Shown here one piece after another: positions 56,711-64,000 of a stretch of DNA of 64,000 nucleotides (position 1 is its first letter; every line of letters begins with the position of its first letter). Where the stretch lies: NCBI RefSeq assembly GCF_028476545.1, contig NW_026731929.1:5001-69000 (forward strand), read 5' to 3'. Under the pieces are notes generated by a model that was not told the DNA's origin, did no database searches, and worked only from the letters and a program-made list of their open reading frames with translations. A program made the translations under genes and the position numbers. This stretch comes from Physella acuta. Taxonomy: Eukaryota > Mollusca > Gastropoda > Physidae.

Positions 56711-57314
56711 AAATGTTTAAAACAATTGAATTAATTAAAAAAATAAAAAGGAAAAAAAAATGTGATTGAAAATATAAGATATTTTTTCACAAAATACACG
56801 GACATCGAGTTAAAAGAAATATTTCAAGCAAAGCTAAGACATAGACTGGGAACTCTCACTTAACTGAGAAAAAAAGAAATATACAGGAAATAAATAAATA
56901 AAGTATTAATTTTAATTTAGACAGTCTCAAGCCAAACATCACTCGATCAGCCCCCAAGTAAATTAACATTAGAACAGTCTTCTGTTTCCCGGGTTTTAAA
57001 ATGCACAACCCGAATGGTAGAAAGAGATACACACCTCACCCCCCCCCACACACACACACACACTCCCCCCCCCCCCCCCCCCACTCAACCGGACAGGCGG
57101 ATATTTCAAGGTAGCGTGCCCTCATTGCCAAGGGTCAATTTTATGTCATGGAAAGTTTTGGAATGATAGATCAGTACGTGATTACAGAGACACTTCTCCC
57201 ACGGTCGTTTCTATTTCTGTCCATGGGTGGCTACAGTGTGAACTTTTGACTCCGCAGCACATTAAACTAAGCAGTGAAGAGAAACCTAGTTTGCACACCT
57301 TATTTTAATCTAGT
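56711..57314. other. Unassigned spacer
   Basis: AT-rich, then C-runs and a CACACA stretch (57036-57083). No gene. Confidence 0.4.
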
Positions 57315-57446
57315 TCTTATGCCATTTTATTTTTTCCCTTTGATTATTATATATGCAATTGATGTTCATTGTTCGTGTCTTTGATGCTATGTAAAATCTA
57401 TCAAATAAATTATTACTGATTAAAAAAAAAAAAAAAAAAAAAAAAA
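57315..57446 (+). repeat. Retroposon 3' end with polyA, copy b
   Basis: AAATAAATTATTACTGATT precedes a 25-nt A tract. Same family as 56610-56710. Confidence 0.6.
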
Positions 57447-57544
57447 GTGAATATTCCATATACAGAATTGAGCTTTAAATATTAGATATATACAAATTTC
57501 AATAAACAAAATCTGAGGAGAGGAGCATTAGTCAACTGCCAGTC

Positions 57545-59010
57545 ATGTCCCTATCTCCCAAAAGAATGACCTGTGCAGCTATTATCAACATCAACAAAGG
57601 GGTTCTCCCTGGGTCGAGAGACTTCGGGAGGAGCCACCCGAACTACGGTTCGGGGGGCTTAATGAAATCCTGGGCCCAACCCTTTTCAGCTACAACGAAT
57701 TCAACTACCCTAATAATCGAGTTGCCCGAAGAAGAGAGCCCAGATCTGTTCTCCAGCCAACCAACACCAAACACAATCATGCAAGTGACAATTCAAACGA
57801 ATGGCCATCCAAATCTTCGAGGGCACATTATCCGAAAACGGATAAGTCCACAACAGATTCTGCTGATGAATTACGGCCGAAGTGACACGTGGTTCTTCTC
57901 ATCAGACTCCTTCAACGTGGCGGCGATGGATAACACTAGCAAACATTACGGGCCCTACACACTACACTTTTCAATCTACCACAAAGACAGAATCAATGGC
58001 ACACTTAGGTGGGTCCCACCAGCACTAGAGAACGACGCCCTGCTAAAGGCTCTCAGAATAATAAGCAAAAGAGAACCAATAGTAAACAGTATCCCATACA
58101 CAAACAACCGCAGCTTTACCATCTTCTCCGACACTCCGGCTACTATACCACATTACATCAAGTTTAACTATAATAACTACACCGCAGCCCTCAGAACCGA
58201 TGGAAGCGGAAACACAACTCAAGTTACCAACTAGCCCTCCCGAACCGACAAGCAAAGCAAATAAAATGAAGAAAAAAAAGCTCCCGTACCGCAGCAACCA
58301 ACAGCACCACCAACATCACCGGGAAAACTAACAACCCCAAGCACAACCGCAGCTCAATCCCCAACCAGGAAGCCAACAACATCTCAAAACAAGGAAACAA
58401 AAAGCCCAATCGCAGAAACAGATCAAGCCCCGCCATCGAAAAGGAAAAGTAAAAATAGCCCCACGGAACAAGGCAAAATTAATTAAAGAACAAAAACGCA
58501 AGGAAAGATTTTACAGCTGCTTCTTCTGCACCGAATCTTTCTCAACAAATAGGGAAGCGATAAACCATGAGAACACAGTACATACACCGCTTAAACGGTG
58601 CATAATCTGCAAAAACCAAAAAGTCCACAATGATATAGGCGCACACTATCAGGCCTATCACGAGGGTGTAAAAGTCTTTCACTGCAGCCCATGCGAAGTG
58701 TACCTCCCAGAAGAGAGCATGAAGTCGCACATGGCGTGCCATCACCCGATGTCTTAAATAGAGACAATATTAGACGTTTTGTTTTAGTGTAAAACTTGAC
58801 ATGATTAATCTAGGAATATTGAATATAACATATATTAGACGTTTTGTAAAACTTGACAAAGATAACATTACATTTTCTTTTTTTCTCTTTATGCAATGCT
58901 ATGTATTGTACCTATTTTATCATGTTCTTGCAACCTATCCACACAGCTAGCTCCTGGCTATACAGGAGTGAACTGTGTGGAAGGAAAACTATTAAATGCC
59001 AAAAAAAAAA
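57545..59010 (+). pseudogene. Family Z retroelement copy with polyA tail and three C2H2 fingers (Z3)
   Basis: The first frame (57545-58234) carries the family core (ELPEEESPDLFSSQPTPNT, LLMNYGRSDTWFFSSDSFNV, HFSIYHKDRINGTLRW). A Pro/Thr/Lys-rich linker follows, and 58510-58757 encode three C2H2-type fingers (CFFC, CIIC and CSPC, each with paired His) ending at a stop at 58755. The 3'UTR ends with nested stems CCACACAG/CTGTGTGG and CTCCTG/CAGGAG (58938-58980), then CTATTAAATGCC and an A-rich tail. The frame is interrupted, so this copy is dead. No RT domain is present. The 3' stem-loop plus polyA suggests LINE-type mobilisation. Confidence 0.65.
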
Positions 59011-59313
59011 TAATAAAAAAAAACTTTAAAGTTTCTAAAAAAAAAAAAAAAGTGATTTTCTTACAGTTTTTAATACTGTTGACTCTCTACAATCTCCCCA
59101 ATAAAACTCAATAGTATCATCTAATCAATAGTAATATAACTTTTACATCTTATATTAACAATGACCGATAAAAAACTTTTCCTTCGGCGCCCCACGCTTT
59201 TCATCGCTTATAGTAGAGTGATCGCTTGCATTATTGTGATGTATAGCATTTATTTTCTACTTTTTGGTTCAATCAGAAAACGTGTTTTTTTTTTTAACTT
59301 TTTTAATGATAAT
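59011..59313. other. Spacer
   Basis: A-run, then AT-rich unique DNA. Nothing recognised. Confidence 0.4.
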
Positions 59314-60368
59314 TATTATACACTTGCGTAGGTAAGCAATGTCAGTACGCATATACTTTCCAAATATGCTGCACTCACGCACACATTTAGATGGCTCTAG
59401 TTGTTTCTTTCATGTATCTCATGGTAAAGAGTGGGGTGGGCGAGGGGGAATGGCCTCCTTAGCACGCCCACAGCCCCCCCCCCCCCCCCCCCCACTGATA
59501 AAATTGATAACAAAATTTATACAAAAAATTAAAACTGTAAAGATTGTACAAAAACGGAAACTTTAGGTGCACCCCTCCATGAGAAAAAAATGTCTGAAAG
59601 AAACCCTCCTTGCTCCCGATCGGGACGAACGTTTACCATAATATTTTTTTTTTTTGCAAACAGGCAAAATTTTTAAAATGTCGAAGTTAAAAAAAAACCT
59701 ACTCAAGTTTCTCTTCTAAAACTGCGCTGTATAACTCTGATTGTCCTGCTTAAATAAAACAAACCAATTGATTTTTTTAAAATGAAAATGCCACCAATGC
59801 GACATAAAACAATGATTTGAGATTTGAACAAGCAAGGCATAAAAAGAAATGTTATGATATGCAGGTATATTGATTGGGTGTGGTCGAAAACTCACTCGCC
59901 GGTCATGAAGATTAAATATTAGTGATCATTCATTGGCCGCAGGAAATATTTTTTTTTGTGTACGTGCGAAATTTCTTTCGGTACCTTTTAAGTTCCGTCA
60001 GACAAATCAACCGCGAGATTATCACGTGATACCGTGCACGCGAGCCTCGTGTGAGAAACGTCATCATATTGTGTGATACGTCATCATATTGTGTGACACG
60101 TCATCACTCAGGTGACCTAGGCCACCACGCGACAAAAATCTGGTCAAAACTTGTTGACTTTGGATGAAGCGCTCTACCAAAGACTGACGGCCATCTTGAC
60201 TGATGCGTGAACGGGAGTGAAGTGTTTGGTTCGTGACGAGAATTGTCTAATGTCGAGTAACTAGTCAATTAGGTAAATTAGACTTTGTCAGATATCTCGA
60301 CTTAATTAGCAAAATAGGTTTCGGGGCGCGTCGGCTATACACTTAAAAATAAAAGTATGTGAATTTGT

Positions 60369-60405
<37 letters not shown>

Positions 60406-60546
60406 TGTGTGTGTGTGTGTGCCCTTTGTGTATGGCTGCACCTTTCATCTAGTCGCCGTGAAACTTTGGTTAGTTGATAAAAATACTTCCTGAATGGAAA
60501 TATGAATTTTATTGAAATCTTAAACTTTGCTAAGTATCTTCTAGTT

Positions 60547-60765
60547 GAGGGGTCTCCAAACTACGGCCCGCGGGCCGGATACGGCCCGCGTGGTCCTCTT
60601 ATCTGGCCCGCGGAGATTTTTTTTTCCACGGAAAAAAAACGTTTGTTGGTGATGGCTGAGGAACTTCGCTCAGAAAAATCAAAGACATTCCTGGAAGACA
60701 CTGGCCCCCGAACTGAAATTTGATACTTAATGCGGCCCTCGGACTGAAAATTTTGGAGACCCCTG
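60547..60765 (+). mobile_element. hAT-type MITE with 8-bp target-site duplication
   Basis: 219 bp, same family as 23535 and 25876. It is flanked by an exact TTCTAGTT duplication (60539-60546, 60766-60773). The paralogous site in copy 1 (near 12948) is empty, which fixes the boundaries. Confidence 0.92.
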
Positions 60766-61289
60766 TTCTAGTTTCTTACTACAGCAATACAATCTTGCTC
60801 AATTATACACGTATGCAGTTCGTATAATGTGTTCAACTATTGAGTGTTACATTTAAGAACAAATATTAAGATTAAGAAGAGATAACGACAAATCTATTAA
60901 TGCAAATCCCCCCCCCCCTAATATTTATAAAATCAGCATTAAAGTATGTCGATTCTTTCACTGTACACGATCTAGATCTGGCTATTTATAGATCCCATGT
61001 TGCTGATGTATTGACAGAACCACAATATCATGAATTATAGAAAGCTACAAGAGACAGCTGAAACAGGTCATTCCCTCAGGCTCGGCCATAATCCCTAAAT
61101 AACATTACAGTAAGCCATCTCTACTCTCTTGTTAGGGTAGGGGGAGGGGGGATTTTGATCAGAGGTTACCTCCATGATGTGTGACGTCACGACAACAAAC
61201 ATGGCGCCCACTGGCGTATGAACACATGCATGATTGATGCTGCGAGACGGGTATCACGTGAGGGCTGCTAAGAGAAAAGTTATTTCGTT

Positions 61290-61820
61290 CCGTGGTCCGG
61301 TTTACTAGTTTTCAAGGTTCCGGTTTAATCAGTGGCGCGGTTAGCTTACCGGTCCGGCTAAGTCTGTATTCCGGCCAACGCAGTGGTCCGGCAAAAACAG
61401 TGGTCCGCAAAAATCACTGATCCGGCTTACGGGTCCGGCTAAATCAGCGGTCCGATACTCAGTGGTCCGGCTAACTCAGTGTTTCGGCAAAATAAGTGAA
61501 CCGACTATCTCAATGCTTCGGTTTACTTGGTGTTCCGGCTAACTTAATGGTCCGGCTAATTTAGTATTCTGGTTATCCCAGTGGTCCGGCTTATGGGTCC
61601 GGCTAATCCAGTATTCCAACTAACTATGTGGTCCGGTTAAATCGTTGGTCCGGCTAACTCAGTGGTCCAGCTAACTCAGTGGTCCGGCAAACTCAGTGGC
61701 CCGGCTAACTCAGTGTTCCGGTTAGCTCCGTGATCCGATTCACTAAGTGTTCCGGCTAACTAAGTGTTCCGGCTAACAGGTCCGGCTAAGTATTCCGTCT
61801 ACCGGGTCCGGCTATTCTAC
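61290..61820 (+). repeat. ~17-bp minisatellite CCGGCTAACTCAGTGGT
   Basis: About 30 degenerate units, longer than the partner at 13560-13915. Confidence 0.85.
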
Positions 61821-62044
61821 CACGTGTCAAACAGATCCGGTTACCGACCTTGTTACCACCGCGCTGATTGTGTTTCTCACCCGGCTGGTCAATGATTGAT
61901 GCACGTGCTACTGGGGTGTACTCAAGCTGTGCTAATCCGTGTATCCGTGCGATACCCTCTAGAGAGCGATTGGTAATTTTTTTGTGTTAAGACCTGCTGA
62001 AGAATTAGGGAGAGGTGGGGGTGGGGTGAAGTGGGGGTGAAATG

Positions 62045-62430
62045 CCCACAGATTATTAGTGTTAGTCTCGAGAGTGCATCAAGGTGTAACACAGTTCACA
62101 GCGGTTTGCTCTCGGCTTCTGTTTCTGTCAAAATATCTCGCGCGTAGAACTTTTTTGTCAGGGGAAATAACAAACAATTTTTTTTTTAATGGGAGGTAAT
62201 TATATAAATCAAAAAGAAAAAGAAAAGAAAAAAGAATTAATACATACAGAAACAAAAAAAAAATAAAAAAACGTTAGTATTAATTATAAAAAAAAATTAA
62301 ATTAAAAGGAAATTATTAAAAATTCAGGTAGTTAATTACAAAATGTTAATCGGAACACCTAGAAATTGTAAGTTGCTAATCCAATAATAAGTAGTCGATA
62401 GTATCAACCAGCTATACTATTAATACCAAG
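62045..62430 (+). repeat. Family X tail, copy X9
   Basis: TTAGTGTTAGTCTCGAGAGTG to ACCAAGAAAACT, at the right end of the 3-kb block. Confidence 0.85.
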
Positions 62431-62571
62431 AAAACTAAATAAGCATCCTTCCCATACGAGCATTAAGTGGTAATTGTATTTTTTTCCCATTTCTTGAATT
62501 GGGTTGCTTTAAGTGTACGAGTGGCTAGTTTTTAATTTTCTATTTTTCAGCTTTACTACACCCACCTTGGA

Positions 62572-62800
62572 CAGGGGCCGGCAACCCGCGGCTCGCGAGC
62601 CGCATTCGTCTCCCTTGATTCCAACATGCGGCTCCTCAGCCTCCTGGCACAAATATATCAATAATTATTTTATTTTCAAAACTCTTAAAAATATTGTTCT
62701 GCAACACACGGTATTGAACGATACAATAATAAATATAAACACTAAAAACTCGCTATTCTATTAGAGTATTTAGTTACTCCCTATTTCAATGTACTTCCTT
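62572..62800 (-). mobile_element. hAT-type element remnant, inverted
   Basis: CAGGGGCCGGCAACCCGCGG followed by the same inner sequence as 47888-48057 (AATAATAAATATAAACA, CTCGCTATTCTATTAGA). Confidence 0.65.
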
Positions 62801-63430
62801 GTTTTCTAAAACTGAGTTATTTAAATGTAAACAATGCCTGTGCTTGGGTCATATTTATCAGGGCATGGGTTTACCTATAATACCACCCAGCACTGTATGG
62901 AAGCCTTGAGTGTAAGTTATTCACTCACCGTAATATCACCGTTAATCACTCGCCGCCCAAGTTTCAGGGACAGAAAGTGGCGCTCTAGTGAACCCACTTA
63001 CACTATCACAGGGGCGCCGCGTACGGCCCCTAGCTCGAATGTCGTGTGCCGCATTATCAATATTGTAGGGTGCTCTTTAAAACTAACGTAGGCGCTTAGT
63101 GCTCGGGGGGATATCCATTGGCGCCAAATCGAACCTTGCAAATTACCCCTGCCGGGGCGCCATTCAACGATTAGTGTTGCCCATAGTGCCTTTAATGTAT
63201 AGCCTTTTTTTTAAACAAGCGTAGGCGCAATAGTGCTCGCATGTGAGCCGTGGGCGCTTCTGTTCGCGCAATCGACCAGGCGCCGACTGTTGCGCGCCTG
63301 TTGCAGTTTTACCGCCGAATATAGTAGTATCCCTTACCCGCTATGTAGGGTGCCCGTTAAGGATGCCAAGTGCTAGCATAGCCGCTCTGTAACTCTGGGT
63401 GCCAAAACGTGCATTGACGCCATCCATAAG
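62801..63430 (-). mobile_element. Decayed Helitron body, inverted
   Basis: On the minus strand it carries the unique body of the 27340/39193 Helitrons (GCGGCTATGCTAGCACTTGG, then ACTACTATATTCGGCGG, GGGGCCGTACGCGGCGCC). Neither the tandem units nor the CTAG terminus is present, and it is more diverged than the other copies. Confidence 0.7.
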
Positions 63431-63519
63431 ACTAATTGTATCATTTTCTTCTTTTTAGGGCATTAAAATTTTTTATAAAAGCCTGTAATTATAAACGTTT
63501 TTATGTATTTATTATTAGA

Positions 63520-63790
63520 ATTATGTCTTAAAAAGTGTACTCTTACTTTTGTAATTTAGCGCATGTAAAAGTTCGTTAATATATGGGGTATTAGACATGC
63601 TTTTTCCCAACTATTTAGTCTTAGAATTAGGAATAACCAAAGCACCGTTATACAAATGACGCAATCCGTCACATTGTCACATAATCCGGAGATTGATTAA
63701 ACAACACCCAAAAGGACAAATCCTAACCATCCCTCACTAATCCAAACACTCCCACTCAACTTACCCACAGTAAACCCAATCAAACGAGAC
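63520..63790 (+). repeat. Family X body start, copy X10
   Basis: Shares AAAAAGTGTACTCTTACTTT through CCACAGTAAACCCAATCA with 42499-42760. The array and tail are absent. Confidence 0.8.
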
Positions 63791-64000
63791 CAGAGACGTA
63801 GTAAACGCCGTTTACAGGCAAAGAAAAGTTCAATCGGAAATTGTTACTTCCCGTTCGTTTCAAATTGTTAAATACTAAATTATCTGCCCCTAATAGCCGT
63901 CACTTACCCGACTCTACGATTGTAAACATTAGGGGTGAACCACAGCTCACCTGTTATTATGTATATTATGTATAATTATATGTATAGATACACACAAACA
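63791..64000. other. Unassigned end of window
   Basis: No feature recognised. Confidence 0.4.

Larger units (their letters stand above)
59314..62560 (+). repeat. 3-kb paralogous block, copy 2 (partner 11590-14660)
   Basis: Same order of landmarks as copy 1, with moderate divergence. It has gained a MITE at 60547-60765 with a target-site duplication, a longer GT run (60364-60420), and a re-shuffled CCGGCTAA array (61290-61820). It ends with a family-X tail and the GTACGAGTGGCTAG segment. Confidence 0.8.

Overview
The window is animal nuclear DNA: AT-rich, gene-poor and almost entirely built of transposable elements and tandem repeats. Spliced genes, polyA-tailed retrocopies, hAT-type MITEs, Helitrons and tRNA-derived SINEs with a central core I associate with molluscs suggest a mollusc, probably a gastropod. 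The species call rests on recall of repeat families and is tentative.

1-16.4 kb is dominated by one apparently intact autonomous Helentron (Helitron2-type rolling-circle transposon, 808-10511). It has a single uninterrupted 2392-residue ORF combining a repeat-expanded basic N-terminus, a Cys-rich region, a HUH/Y2 Rep nuclease, a Pif1-like helicase, an EEP (AP-type) endonuclease and an OTU protease. Its 5' terminus, inverted subterminal repeat and 3' hairpin recur in short non-autonomous copies at 568-807, 31757-33167 and 45220-45853. The first 567 bp recur almost identically at 16374-16940. A 3-kb block at 11590-14660 recurs at 59314-62560, where the second copy has gained a MITE.

16.4-27 kb holds hAT-like ends, a tRNA-His-like sequence, a 49-bp satellite, a family-X repeat, a retroposon whose 5' end is the first ~45 nt of U2 snRNA (22100-23200, with target-site duplication and polyA), and an intronless Elongin-B copy with polyA tail. 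27-31.3 kb is a Helitron-in-Helitron nest of canonical TC...CTAG elements; a relative lies at 39.2-41.6 kb.

31.7-36.3 kb contains a Helentron derivative split by a solo LTR, then the only clear spliced host gene: a minus-strand SAM-domain-like protein of about 262 residues with a 5' non-coding exon and polyA signal. 36-64 kb is repeats again: about eleven copies of family X (named here), microsatellites, a 21-bp satellite, a long inverted repeat, hAT remnants, and three copies of a retroelement ORF ending in C2H2 zinc fingers (family Z, named here), one with an in-frame 33-bp repeat expanded into a higher-order array.

Functionally, the Helentron protein is the likely mobiliser of its short derivatives. 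The U2-headed retroposon shares its 3' end and an internal hairpin with family Z, suggesting a common mobilising machinery. No autonomous partner for the canonical Helitrons, and no reverse-transcriptase ORF for the retroposons, is present here.
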